Shown in pieces: positions 1 to 10,040 of a DNA stretch of 64,000 nt. The position numbers and the translations under genes were made by a program. The stretch's first letter is position 1; each line of letters opens with the position of its first letter. Below the pieces are notes generated by a model, which was given only the letters and a program-made list of their open reading frames with translations, was not told the DNA's origin and did no database searches. Source of the DNA: Cerioporus squamosus (lineage: Eukaryota > Basidiomycota > Agaricomycetes > Polyporales > Polyporaceae); assembly GCA_022592435.1 (NCBI GenBank), contig JABYQS010000022.1, positions 1 through 64,000 of the forward strand, written 5' to 3'.

Positions 1-638
1 GCGGCATGGGAGAGGACAGGGGCCAACGACGACGCACCAGGCTGGTTCTCGAGCGCGACAAACGTGTCCTGGAGCTTCTCGAGTGTGAGGGAGTCGTCCA
101 GCAGCAGGGTCTGGCGCAGGGCGTTGTATTCGGCGGGGAGAGCACAAATGAGAGCCATGAGGACGAGTTCATCGTGCAGCTTGCAAGATCAAAGTCTGCA
201 GGACGGAGGGCCTTCATGTCGGACTTGAGCTGCGAGGCTCGCGTCGAGAGGGTGCTGAGGGACTCGTCCTCGGACTTGGACAGGGAGAGGAGGGTGTCGT
301 AGGTGTTAAAACGCGTACCGGGACGTTTCTGCATGTGCACAGCCTCCAGCTTCTTCCACATCGCACCAGGATCGTCTCGAATCGCCTCCAGATGCGTCTG
401 TTGCTCCCTCTCCACGCAGTTCCATATCTCCCCCGCAGCCAGGTCCAACCGGCATGTTAAAATCACGAAGTTCTCGACGCTCACCTGAGTCCAGAGGCTC
501 TGTGAACTGCGGCCTCGACTCAGCGCCCTTCACAATGCGCAGAGCACTAATGGTGCGAAGCCTGGCCTCCATATCGAGCCTCCATTGCTGGTAGTTGCGA
601 TTGGAGAGCATGGGAAACGTCGCAGCAGCTGGCGCCAT
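1..638 (-). pseudogene. Ty1/copia gag relic (frameshifted, cut by window edge)
   Basis: The reading begins at an ATG near 638 (MAPAAATFPML) and gives the classic copia Gag opening, SNRNYQQWRLDMEARL, followed by a region ending TEPLDSGE. The Gag homology then continues in another frame (DLAAGEIWNCVER, then PGAMWKKLEAVHMQ, then TYDTLLSLSKSEDESLSTL and LPAEYNALRQTLLLDDSLT). That is the UBN2-type order of copia Gag, so a frameshift lies near 475-483. The element would continue to the left, outside the window, with protease, integrase and reverse transcriptase. Gag is the nucleocapsid protein that packages retrotransposon RNA in the cytoplasm. With the frame broken the copy is not functional unless the shift is an assembly error. 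Confidence 0.8.
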
Positions 639-850
639 GAGGGTGGGGGTGTGACGTGGCAAGGGGGCGACGGCGAAAAGATGGGGCGATTTGGAGCAGG
701 GATGGGCGAGAAATCGACGAAAGATGGAGCAGGGGGTCCCAGAGCGAAAATGCGACAAGCAGAGCACAGAGGCAGGGAGGGGGCACGAGTGGGCGACTGT
801 AGAGCGATGGACTGTGGCGGGTATGGACGTCTTGAGGCAGTCAGAGCGCA

Positions 851-867
851 GGGCTCATAACCTGTTA
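851..867 (-). other. possible copia LTR end and primer-binding site
   Basis: Read on the minus strand, upstream of the gag relic, an end of the form ...TAACA (863-867) is followed directly by GGTTATGAGCCC (862-851). This resembles the LTR-end plus tRNA primer-binding-site arrangement of copia elements. I could not find the far end of the LTR or a second LTR inside the window, so this rests on position and two short motifs. Confidence 0.35.
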
Positions 868-898
868 GCTGCAGTGCGCCTCAGAGCGATCACAATGG

Positions 899-974
899 CC
901 TATGTCGAGCTCTGTGAAGTCTAATACATTGACAAAAGCATATCTACACACCTATGTCGAGCTCTGTGAAGTCT
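899..974. repeat. 24-bp direct repeat pair
   Basis: A 24-base string starting CCTATGTCGAGCTCTGTGAA occurs at 899-922 and again, identical, at 951-974, 52 bases apart. It lies just outside the putative copia LTR end and may be an internal LTR repeat. Confidence 0.8.
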
Positions 975-2441
975 GGGGACTCCAGAGCTCGACGAGCGCG
1001 CTGTCTACGGTGCGGGTTACATAAGCTATACAGTACCAGCAGCCACAGCGCCCAGGAAATCAACAAAAGCGAAAAGTAAAAAAGCAGTGAAGACCAAGAG
1101 GTCGAGTGTTCAATCCCGGGAGTGTGCAAAGAATAAAATATGAAGAAGCGCCAATATCTCGAAGAGGAATGAAGGCGTCAAGTAGTCGTGTGGAGCGCCA
1201 ATAGAGCGCACTGCAATAGTCCCCTGGTGCAAGTATGGACTTGACGCGGGCACAGGAACCGGAGATAGAGCTCCGAGTTCAACAGAACTGTACAGACATG
1301 GTCAAACTGTCTTCCATATATTATGGCGAGAACAGGAACCCATTTGACCAGCACTCTAGGATGTCAATGTCACCTCTGTAGTGCCAGCATTCTCATGTGT
1401 TGGGCCTGGGTTGATCACACTGTGCACTCTTGGCCCTACATCCCAGCTGCTGTACCATCTCGAACTGAATGCTCTCACAGGTCCACCCAAGGCCATCCGA
1501 TGGTTCTTAAGCTATTTGCAGCTGCACATTGGCAAGCACTGGCTAGCCACTAAACAATGTGCACAGGAGAAACACAGCTGCCAAAGCTCCAACAAAGAAG
1601 TCCTCACAAATAAGGAATCCTCTAGGTGAATAAAGTCATGTATAGAATGTCTGCATTGTATCACTAGTACATAAAGGTTGTCATAAGTATGCAAATATAT
1701 TGGTGTTTTCATCTGCCTACTAGGTTGCGCAAAGTTGTGACAGACCGTCACATTGAGGTCATGTTTGTGACAAAATGTCACATTACAATTAATGAGTGTA
1801 ACAAAGTAAATCATCCTTTAGGGTAAGACCTTTTCATAGACACCATTACGCTGAACGATGTCTGTGGGAATCACATTAACTCAGCTTACACAACCTTATG
1901 TCTGAGTAATAGATTACATAAGCAGGAGTAAGGACAAACACCATATAGGGTTAGGGTTCTGCAAGCACTTACACTTGTTTTATACTTTAGAAAGGTGGCT
2001 GTGCAGCAACTACCTGCCAGTTACTGATGTTGGGAATGGGTTGATAGATGTCATTGATGGCTCTGTGATGACCCATTTCCAACAGTCAATCAAAGCAAGT
2101 AAGAAAATTGAGTTATTAATTGATATACTATAGCTGCTTGCCTAGTGAAACCTCAACTCAGCCTGTCTGCTCATTCTAATACAAAAAGACCCAAAGTCAA
2201 GTATTGGCTTTCCCACATTATTGACTTCAAGGCTCAAAGCACGTACTGTACTATAGATACCAACTAGTACAGCCTACAATCACAAAGCTTGATTGTTGTT
2301 TGACTTCTGTGCCTGTGCATGATTAAAACAAGTAGTACTTCCTTATCAAAGTACAATCCCATGGAGTGGACTTCTACAACACTCACATTTATTACAAGTG
2401 CCAAGCCAGCCATAGTGTCATATGACACTACAATATATCAC
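975..2441. other. repeat-compartment spacer, no gene seen
   Basis: No ORF here gives a recognisable protein. It is AT-richer than the gene-dense part of the window. Around 1736-1785 there are short palindromic strings (GTGACAGACCGTCAC and GTGACAAAATGTCAC) of the kind found at degraded transposon ends. I cannot assign it to a family. Confidence 0.5.
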
Positions 2442-3157
2442 TGTTACATCCCGTGCTCCAAGTCACCCAACTCCGGTACTCAACTCCGACCAGACTCCGG
2501 TTCATCCGTTGACTCATACTTACTTCCTCATCCTTTGTTATGACTCATCCTTACTACAATACTTACCCCTCACTATCCGTCTCCCTCGGACTCTGATCAC
2601 CTCCGCAGTCCCAATAGTATTACCCGCTTGTATCTGCGTTTGTATCCACTTGTATCCGCACTTGCCTCCACTTCCTATTGGCTACTTACTTGCTTCCGCC
2701 TTGGCACCAGACTCCGACTCCTGTCTCTACTTTTAGCTTACCCCTTTCGGACCTCCGGACTTTAGTATTTAAGTCTGCTTGTATTCTCCCTTAGACCTCA
2801 GTTCTAATATCTCGTTTACTTCCCTCTTATCCTTCTTGGTATCAACAACTCAATCCATTGTATTCTCTTCTAAACTCGTCCGCACATCTGTCCGGACTTC
2901 TGACCTCTGACCTCTGACCCCGACCTCCGTTTCCCGACTCTGGTCCTTCGGCTTCTGACCCTCTGGTTCCTCTCTCGCTTGACTTCCTCCTTCGTTGCTT
3001 ACTCTGGTATAAACTCCGGAGTTCTGTTCCTTTGCAAATAGAAGACAACTTGCGTCTCCTCAGGGTGTTGGTCATTAACTTCGCCGAAGTCTTCACCCCG
3101 GCGCTGCCTTTGGACTTCGGCAAAGTTCCGGAGTTGACTTGGCACACAGTCTTAACA
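2442..3157 (+). repeat. 5' LTR of Ty3-type element, 716 bp
   Basis: The LTR begins TGTTACATCC and ends CACAGTCTTAACA, so the outermost five bases form the inverted repeat TGTTA...TAACA typical of LTRs. The 3' segment (3055-3157) is repeated with substitutions at 3957-4071, which confirms it as the LTR end. Directly downstream, TATCAGAACTCC (from 3161) has the look of a tRNA primer-binding site. Inside are pyrimidine-rich CTGACCTC-type microrepeats (about 2897-2925). Confidence 0.8.
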
Positions 3158-3453
3158 GTATATCAGAACTCCACTGAGGATTCGCTATGTACCACAAGGA
3201 TTCCTCCTTCCTAGGATTCACCACTCGTCGCGGGAGCACTCTTTTGGCTCCTCCAGAGACTCCTACTCGCCGCAGAGTAGCTTCTTTCCAGATCTACATG
3301 CGCCATATCTCCGGAACAGCCCCCAGCCTCCATGGTATCTCCGTCCAACCCTTTCCCTTCCTCCTCATGCCTCTACCTGGACTCCATCTCAAGGACTGTC
3401 GGCCTCGACCTCTGGGCCTGTTCCGGCTCGGACTCAGTCGACCTTGGTTACCT

Positions 3454-3957
3454 GACCTCCCCAACACGTTGTCCGGACTACAGCTCAGTCAACTCAGACA
3501 GCAGCTCAGCTGACCCAAGGTCCGTCTCAGGCCGCTACCCAGCACGGAACCTCCGGAACCACCCAGGCAAACTCTGGAACCACAACTCAGGCTCAGGCCC
3601 TGACTACACAGTCAGCCAGCCAAAGCCAAACAAAACCAGACTTAGCTGCCGCTCTAGTTTTGCTCGCCCAATCCCTCCAGAACCCGGCTCCGGCTAGCTC
3701 CTCTGCCAAGTCGGCCTCCTACGTGTGTAACAACGTCCAGGATCCGGATCCGTTCGACGGAACGGACACCACCAAACTCCGTTCCTTCTTCGCCCAGTTA
3801 GAGCTCATCTTCAAGGCTCGACCTTGGACATTCGACACGGACGAGAAGAAGGTCACCTACGCGATATCACATCTTAAGGGCATCGCTCTTGCATGGTTCG
3901 AACCCTTCCTTCTAGAATTTCCGACCGGCAACCCACCGGTGTTCCTGTCGGACTACG
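3454..3957 (+). pseudogene. Ty3/gypsy gag, N-terminal part only
   Basis: After a Gln/Thr/Ser-rich stretch the frame reads PDLAAALVLLAQSLQN and then VQDPDPFDGTDTTKLRSFF, KARPWTFDTDEKKVTYAISH, LKGIALAWFEPFLL. This is the standard start of basidiomycete gypsy Gag (retrotransposon gag / DUF4939-like domain). The reading ends at SDYDSSG where LTR sequence takes over, so the C-terminal half with the zinc knuckle is gone. An in-frame stop near 3451 precedes the open part. It is a dead fragment. Confidence 0.75.
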
Positions 3958-4071
3958 ACTCCTCAGGGCGTTGGTCAATAACTTCGCGGAAGTCTTCATT
4001 CCCACGCTGCCTTCGGACTTCGGACTTCGGACTTCCTTCCGGAGTTTGACTTGGCACGCACAGTCTTAACA
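3957..4071 (+). repeat. 3' LTR stub
   Basis: About 115 bases align with the 3' end of the 5' LTR (shared blocks GTTGGTCA, ACTTCG, TTGACTTGGCAC and the terminal CAGTCTTAACA). It differs from the 5' LTR by substitutions and by an expansion of CGGACTT units (about 4013-4033). The divergence shows the insertion is not recent. Confidence 0.75.
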
Positions 4072-4505
4072 ACGCGCATACATGCAGTGAGCAGACTCTG
4101 CATGAAACAGCCACTAGCGCCCATGTTCCATCTTGCGAATCCTTCCCTTGCATCCGTGCTCATGCATAGAGTGACCAGTACTGCCACATCATTTGCTGCA
4201 CATCCTCCTGTCTGCTGACATTCTGTGCTACAACTATGTAGACCTCCATGATGCAGGGGATGTCCAGTTTGGCTTGGCATCAGGCCAGTTTGGATATTAC
4301 TTGGGTGAGTGGTTGCCTGTATGAACTGCGGCAGGTGCGTGAGTACGGTGGGCGGACTCGCCGGGGTGTGTTGTCGGCGAATGTTGTGCCAGGGTATGTG
4401 GCGCCAAGTCAGAGCATGCGGCAGGCCAGGGGAGGAGCAGGCACAAGGCAGGTTGCACGGGCGGATGGGACTCAGAGCGCGACTGGACCTCTACCATGAT
4501 GTTCT
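4072..4505. other. unassigned repeat-compartment DNA
   Basis: No gene is recognised. One plus-strand reading around 4210-4315 (YNYVDLHDAGDVQFGLASGQ) is open but matches nothing I know. It could be an upstream exon of the dioxygenase relic that follows, but I cannot show this. Confidence 0.4.
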
Positions 4506-4796
4506 ATGTACAGTACTCGAGCACAACATGGTGACAAGAAGATCACACTGAACTTCATGCACAACATAATTGCTGCCACAATGTTCAACCTCGGGCCCAA
4601 AGTATCGATGATTGTGCACACTGATCATCTCAATTACACCCCCAGCTGGTGCACCATCATGCCCCTTGGGAATTTCAATCATCACACTGGCAGCCAGCTC
4701 ATACTTTGGAACCTCAACTTTGCCATCGACTTCCCTGTGGGCTCATTGATCTTCATCCCTTCTGCCATCCTTTGCCATATTGAACACCACGGGTGA
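4506..4796 (+). pseudogene. TET/JBP-type 2-oxoglutarate/Fe(II) dioxygenase fragment
   Basis: The reading contains NFMHNIIAATMFNLGPKVSM, then VHTDHLN, then SWCTIMPLGNFNHHTG and LILWNLNFAIDFPVGS, ending FIPSAILCHIEHHG. This is the order of the catalytic double-stranded beta-helix of the TET/JBP-like dioxygenases expanded in Agaricomycetes, often together with KDZ DNA transposons. The HxD iron ligands (HTD) and a candidate distal His (LCHIE) are visible. The Arg that binds 2-oxoglutarate and everything beyond it are missing because a stop follows at once. Intact relatives oxidise 5-methylcytosine in DNA. The N-terminus and C-terminus are both absent, so this is a relic. The family assignment is from pattern memory, not a search. 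Confidence 0.65.
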
Positions 4797-5920
4797 TCCT
4801 AGGTTTTTTTGGGTGATCCCATATCCCTACCCATAGTGAAGCCGACCCGTGAACCCATGGGTGATGGCGGGTACGGGTAGAGCACCGAATCAACCGGTTT
4901 GACGGGTACAGGTCATTTTGATGGATTTCCGTGGGTTTCCATGTCTGGGACAGTCATTCTGGCATATGATAGACATTTACATGCAGTAGAGGTGGTACAA
5001 CAGTTCATTTAGCTACATTACACTCATATCTCAGTCTTTTCTCCCTTCAGAAGGCGGCAAAGGTGTCCTGAGCTTGGGAAGGTTATCATCCCCTGTCTCT
5101 GCATCCAGATCAGCACGACACAGGGCCTCCTGTGCAGACAAAGATGTCAAGAACATGTGAGCATGAACATGAGGGCATAGGAAGGACAAGAACTGACTGG
5201 AAGTGCCTCTCGGGCCCATGTAGTGATAGTCTCAAAAAGTGGGTCGGCAGTGTCACTGCGGCTGAATTATGCTACTCAAGGGTGATGATATGCAACCTCC
5301 CAATGAATTGCACCCAGAGACTTCAAATCAGGGGAGGAAAAGTGTTGCAAGAGTTGAAGAAGGCCAGGATTGCAATGACACTGTATGCAGCAAGGCTGAG
5401 CACAATGGTGGACTTCATCTAGCATGCCACCGGTCTGAGCGCCTGTGAGCTCCCTCCAGAACTTCTGCAGACAAGCTGTGGCCATGTGAGTGTTGCAGAG
5501 GCGTAGAGTAATGTCAAGCTATTGATTCAGGACACAGAGGCAATGTGGAGACACTCAGTGATGTAGTTAGTATGCATGAAGAACAGTGCCAGTGTACCGA
5601 CATGAGGACCCTCGAGTTATCGCCCACTACCTCTAGCACCATCGTGCGCAGGGATTGCGGGTTGTTTGGTGTGTTGCGAAGTATGCGTGCAAGGCAAATG
5701 GTCACAGGTATGAGCTCTTGATTGGTAATGTCATTCATAGTCACCTTGATGAGAGGATGCAAGTACTAGTGGGGAGGTGTGGCAAGAAGATGGAAGGGAA
5801 GAAGTCCGAATTGATGTTCTTCTTGCTATTGTGCATGCCATCTTATTAGATGGGGATCGTGCCCTTGCTTGTGCCACGGACACGTGCCTCTGGAGTCCGA
5901 GTACAGAAGAGAATGATAAA
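4797..5920. other. low-information spacer
   Basis: Around 4800-4920 there is a short run of GGGTGATCC / ACCCGT / GGGTACGGGT motifs in both orientations, resembling a degraded inverted-repeat element. The rest has no supported gene. Confidence 0.4.
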
Positions 5921-6800
5921 TGAAGATACTCACCTGGGATGGAGAGGTAGTTGCACGCCATCTGTGACAAGAGGGGGTACTTGTGTTGCTGCTCTACCCA
6001 ACAGATCAGGGGGTCCTCGATCTCCTCAACCAGTGTTCTGAGATAACTGTTGAGTTTGTCTGCAATGTGATCAACCTCCAGCTTCGTCCATGACTTGAGA
6101 GCTTGCATAAAGTCAAGTTCATCCTGCAAACACAATAAGGTCAGAGCAACAATCATGAGAGAAGACATGCACGACAACTGACCACTGTTCTCTCCCTCCT
6201 CGCTGGACTGACCTGCTTCTTTGTCTTCCTGGTCCTCTTCAGGGCTCTCGTCTTCATTGTCATCCTCTGAAGGATGTGAGGACATGCGGGAGGCTGAGTG
6301 TGAGCTTGCAGTTTAGGTGGCTGGCGGGATCTCTGGATTGGACTCTTCCGCAACATCGTGTCCAGTGTAGTGATTGACGATCGTGAAACTCGTCCTCTAG
6401 CAGCTTCCGGGCCATTTGCTGCCAGGTGTCTGGCCACTTCAGACGGTTGAAGTATTGCATCTTGAAGGTGGGGTGTAGGACTGCCGAGGACGTTAGCATA
6501 TGGAGTAGTACACGGCGGGCTGTGAGATGTAAGTGCATGTACTTATTGCGAGATGGTAGAGCTTAGACGCATCAGAGAGAGTAGTATTTGTTGAGGACAA
6601 TCTTTGCCAGCTTGCATGCAGCCCGGATTCAATGCAGCGTTGTACTTTGGGGAATTGCTGATGGTTGTCAAGTGCTTGTTGATTTGAGAGTCCATGGTCG
6701 GGATCACCTTGGTGAGGTTCGGCGTGCCTCTGGAGAAAAACAGGGTCACATCCTTGAAGACCTAGAGCGATACAATAGAGCAGAGGAGTAGCAAAAAAGC
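5920..6800 (-). pseudogene. hAT-family transposase relic
   Basis: On the minus strand an acceptor near 6760 opens VFKDVTLFFSRGTPNLTKVI, then PTMDSQINKHLTTIS. After a frame change follow YYSLSDASKLYHLA and VLHPTFKMQYFNRLKWPDTW. An acidic stretch comes next, then the C-terminal dimerisation block LVEEIEDPLICWVEQQHKYP and LLSQMACNYLSIP. This is the order of basidiomycete hAT transposases (RNase H-like core, hAT dimerisation domain). The usual ATSVDVER continuation is not found after YLSIP, and at least two frame changes occur. The N-terminal zinc finger and most of the catalytic core are absent. No terminal inverted repeats were identified. Non-autonomous remnant. Confidence 0.75.
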
Positions 6801-6877
6801 GACAACGCACCAAGAGTTCAGACAGTGCAGCAGAACAAGAGAGAGGGCACAAATAGGTCATGGGCATCAGAGTTAGG

Positions 6878-7042
6878 CAAGGTTGCAAGCCAAAATATTC
6901 AAACATGCGGTCACAAAAGTCAGATAATGGCCGCGGATCAGGGATCCGCGACCGGTGTGTGGCTGTGCTGCAGATCTCTGATCGGGGACCACTGTTGGGG
7001 CTCCTGTGACTGCATTTATCAATATTTTGGCTTGCAACCTTG
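6878..7042. repeat. 165-bp inverted-repeat element
   Basis: CAAGGTTGCAAGCCAAAATA plus two bases (6878-6899) is the exact reverse complement of 7021-7042. The 22-bp arms enclose 121 bases. It lies just upstream of the hAT relic and could be a small MITE or a hairpin-forming relic. No target duplication is evident. Confidence 0.7.
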
Positions 7043-7543
7043 TCACTTTGTTAATTGCATATCTCCCTCAATACTTATGCATTTTGGATGATTGTGGTAC
7101 CGTTAGAAAGCTTGGAAAAAGGCCTACAAGATAGGCTCTATATAAATGCCAGGTGAATCCGTGCTCAGCCCTATGGAGAATCAGTCACATTCCGAGCATG
7201 TCAGGACCTATTGGATCCTTACATGCATTGCTCTCCATTGCTTTGCCATGCAATGTGAGGAGGAGGAGTGTATTGCCCAAGGAGAGGATAGCGATGCAGT
7301 CAACAATAATCCGTTTATTCAAGAAGGGTTGTTGTCGGAGTCAGAGTCTGATGAGGAGGGTGGACATAGCCAGACTACACAGTCCTCAGGGTGTGGGTGA
7401 CTTCCTGCTGGTCATGCATTCCATGAGAAACTGAAAGCCACGTTGTTCTGTGCCAAGGAGAGGCGCACACAATGTCGCATTCATTGTCATATACCTTAGA
7501 GAGAATGAATATTTATATGCTATTCTTTATGGCAACTACATTG
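7043..7543. other. no gene supported
   Basis: A short plus-strand ORF (7146-7400) ends in an acidic, serine-rich stretch but has no recognisable domain, and its base composition resembles the surrounding repeat DNA. Confidence 0.4.
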
Positions 7544-8700
7544 TCATTTCGTGGCCACCCTCCATGTATGATCCAACATGACTGTTACCCAGTGCATCCT
7601 CACTGACATCCATCTGCATGCTGCCACTGATATCTGCTGGGTTGAATGGCTAAGGATTATATGCTGCCACTGGGGCAAGCAACTGACCACGAGAGCTGGA
7701 CGGCAATGGAGACATGGACCCTCCAAAGATCGAGGCAGCTTGAGTGGGATTGAGAGACTGTGCACGAGAGGTTGGGAGCAGGGGGATAGTGCAAATGAGT
7801 CGCTCACCGAGCCCAAGTTGAACCCAGCACCAGTACCAATGTCATGCTGCAAGCTCATCTTGAGTCGCATTTGCTTCAGCATGATCTCCTTTCAGGCAAG
7901 CAGTTCCAGACATTGAAGCTCAAACTGATTCTCCTCACGCTTGAGCTTGAGGCCGTATTTGGCTTTGACGACGGTGCTGTTGTAGCGGATCTTCTCCTTG
8001 GCAAGCTCGAGCTCCTTTTGATGTGTTGTCTCCTCATCCTTTGCCAGGTGTTCGAAATTGATCACACCTTGAAGCCCCTTCAGCTTGCCAGGCTTGCCGT
8101 TGCTTGGTGTCTGCGTGATGGAAGTCAACGTGTTTGGGCATGCAGGTGTCTTCTTTGACTTCTTCAGCAGGGCACTTGCAGTCGGTGGAGTAGACTTTGC
8201 CTTATGCTTCTGAGGCGTCTTTGTGTCCACAACATCAGTGTTGATACCATCCTCTGAGCCCCTATCGCCGTATGCATCCCCATCCTCATCCTCACCAACC
8301 TCAGGGTCACCTGCCTCAGACCCAGTGCCCTCAAAGTCATCCTCCAAGTCATGCTCACTGTGACCTGGTTCCCCAGCCCCATCTCCCATCTCTCCAGTAT
8401 CTTTCTGCCCATCTGCATCATCTGGCCCTGTACCCGTCCCAAGAATGTCTTCTTCGATCATCGAGATTGCACCCCCAAGGCCTGTGGGCATCTGGTTTGG
8501 GCACTGAGCAATGAGGTCGTGTATCTCAAAGAAGTAGGGGCACTCTGCTGACATGACCTCTGCCCGAAGTTGATGCACGTTAGCTGGCAGAAATGTGTGA
8601 CTAGAAAAGACATGGTGTACCCCATTTATTGCGGAACTCTGACTTTCCTGCCTTGTTGCATGCAATGGAACTCTTCTCTGCAGTCCCTTTAGCCTTGACT
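7544..8700 (-). pseudogene. acidic coiled-coil protein with internal stop, probably transposon-linked
   Basis: The minus-strand reading has three parts. First is a block SAECPYFFEIHDLIAQCPNQ followed by MPTGLGG. Then comes a very acidic linker (Glu/Asp/Gly-rich, about 8250-8460). Last is a Lys/Glu-rich helix (KDEETTHQKELELAKEKIRY, ...LKLKREENQFELQ) expected to form a coiled coil. A TGA at 7892-7894 interrupts the helix, yet the same frame continues KEIMLKQMRLKMSLQ, so the original protein was longer. No good ATG or N-terminal domain is present. The pattern resembles multi-copy Agaricomycete proteins that carry an N-terminal Myb/SANT-like DNA-binding domain, but that domain is not visible here. 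Function unknown. Confidence 0.5.
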
Positions 8701-9769
8701 TTCTTCTGGGTTGCCTGTGCAGTCTTCTAGGGGCCACCCATAGTCCAAGATGTAAGGCAGAAGCAAAAGAGTAAGTACTGTGGTAGAGCAGGAAGGAGAA
8801 GCACGTCATTGCGGTCAAGTTCAAGTTCAGGACAGTGTATTTTTGATTTGTTGTTTGCACAGATAAGTCCCAACTTAGCTAACTAAATCAATCGCCCGAT
8901 GGAATTGCAGGCTCCATAATTACAATTTGGGGTGTCAAAGCGCCTCCAGAGGTGCTTTGACAATTCTGTGCAATTCTGGCCACACAGAATTGCATCTCAA
9001 ATTGTCCTCCCAAATTGTCCCAGAATCCCCTCAGAATTGCAAACTCTGACTGCCCCTAATGACAACCTCTCCACTATCTCATGTCAAAACTACACATTCC
9101 AGCTGTTCTCAGGGTCCTTTTACTTATATTTTATAATTATATTGCCACATAGGCTGAGTACTGATGGCAATTATGTTGAGGAACACCCCAGAATCAAGTG
9201 TCTACCAAGTCCACAATGCTGTGACTTACATGTGACCGTGGTGTTGAACTTACTATGGACTATGGACATTAGTCATCAGTAAAGTGCAAAAAGTCTAAGA
9301 ACTCTGAGAGTTCTCCCACAGATGTCCTCAGAGGTCAGAAATATCAGACTTCAGAGGCCCCTTTTGAAACATATCAATAGTCATTTCCTGCCATGGTGGA
9401 GCATGGCTCTGAGGTCTGTTGACCTCTGTGAACTCTGAATTTGAAATTAAGAGTTCTCAGAGCTCTCAGATGTTTTGCATTTTACTGATGTAGTTGTGCA
9501 TTAGGTGCTACGGGCACTGCATCTTACGATTAGATCTAAGGCTATGCTTCTTCATTTCTTTTTAGGGTACATTGTATGAACCATGTGGTTACCTGGCTTC
9601 TCTTTGTTTCCAGTTCATTCCAGTGTGTTCTGCAATGCTCCAGACCTTTTTTATTCTTTCTAGATATCTCTGGGCTGTACTAGACATGCCCTTGTGACCT
9701 CGTATTCATGGTATCTTTGTCATTCTTCATCATCGTCTGAGTCATTTTTACTCACTCTGAATCAGACTG
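8701..9769. other. AT-rich spacer
   Basis: No supported gene. The strings CAATTCTG and CAGAATTGC recur in both orientations (8905-9050), and TCTGAGAGTTCTC-like strings recur (9295-9470), suggesting degraded repeats. Confidence 0.4.
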
Positions 9770-10040
9770 TACTGTACTGATCAGACGTTAGCGGCGGGGG
9801 TTCTGGGCTGTGACACCTCCAGTCCATAGCGGCAGGGCGGCAGAGGGCCCGGTGATGCGTGACAGGAGGGCAAATGGCGGTGGAGCCACCCGCAAAAATG
9901 CCATATATGGTGTTTTGATGCCGGAGATGGGTCCGTCACAAGCGGCGGGGCCCCCGGTGACCTGTGACCGGGCCCAGAAATAGCAGCGGCGGAGGGCCTT
10001 GTGATGCGTGATCCGCCGCTAACGTCTGATCAGTACAGTA
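9770..10040. mobile_element. MITE, 271 bp, TA target duplication
   Basis: The two ends are perfect inverted repeats. 9772-9797 begins CTGTACTGATCAGACGTTAG and continues CGGCGG; 10013-10038 is its exact reverse complement (26 bp). Both ends are bordered by TA (9770-9771 and 10039-10040), the target duplication expected for Tc1/mariner-like or related transposases. The interior is GC-rich (GGGCCCGGTGA, GGCGGAGGGCC motifs), has no ORF, and contrasts with AT-rich flanks. This is a non-autonomous miniature inverted-repeat transposable element. The perfect ends argue for a fairly recent insertion. Confidence 0.85.

Larger units (their letters stand above)
2442..4071 (+). mobile_element. truncated Ty3/gypsy-type LTR retrotransposon
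   Basis: The element starts with a complete 5' LTR (2442-3157), continues through a leader and the start of gag, and stops abruptly at about 3957, where sequence equal to the last ~115 bases of the LTR resumes (to 4071). Protease, reverse transcriptase, RNase H and integrase are missing. The flanks (ATCAC before 2442, ACGCG after 4071) do not form a target-site duplication. The likeliest history is an internal deletion that joined gag to a point inside the 3' LTR. Confidence 0.75.

Noticed and set aside
1095..1130. tRNA-like B-box text (GTCGAGTGTTCAATCCCGGG)
   Set aside because: It resembles a T-arm, but no A box, anticodon arm or acceptor stem can be built around it; at most a worn SINE fragment.
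7146..7400. Small acidic protein gene
   Set aside because: No recognisable motif, lies within repeat DNA, no supporting splice or homology evidence.
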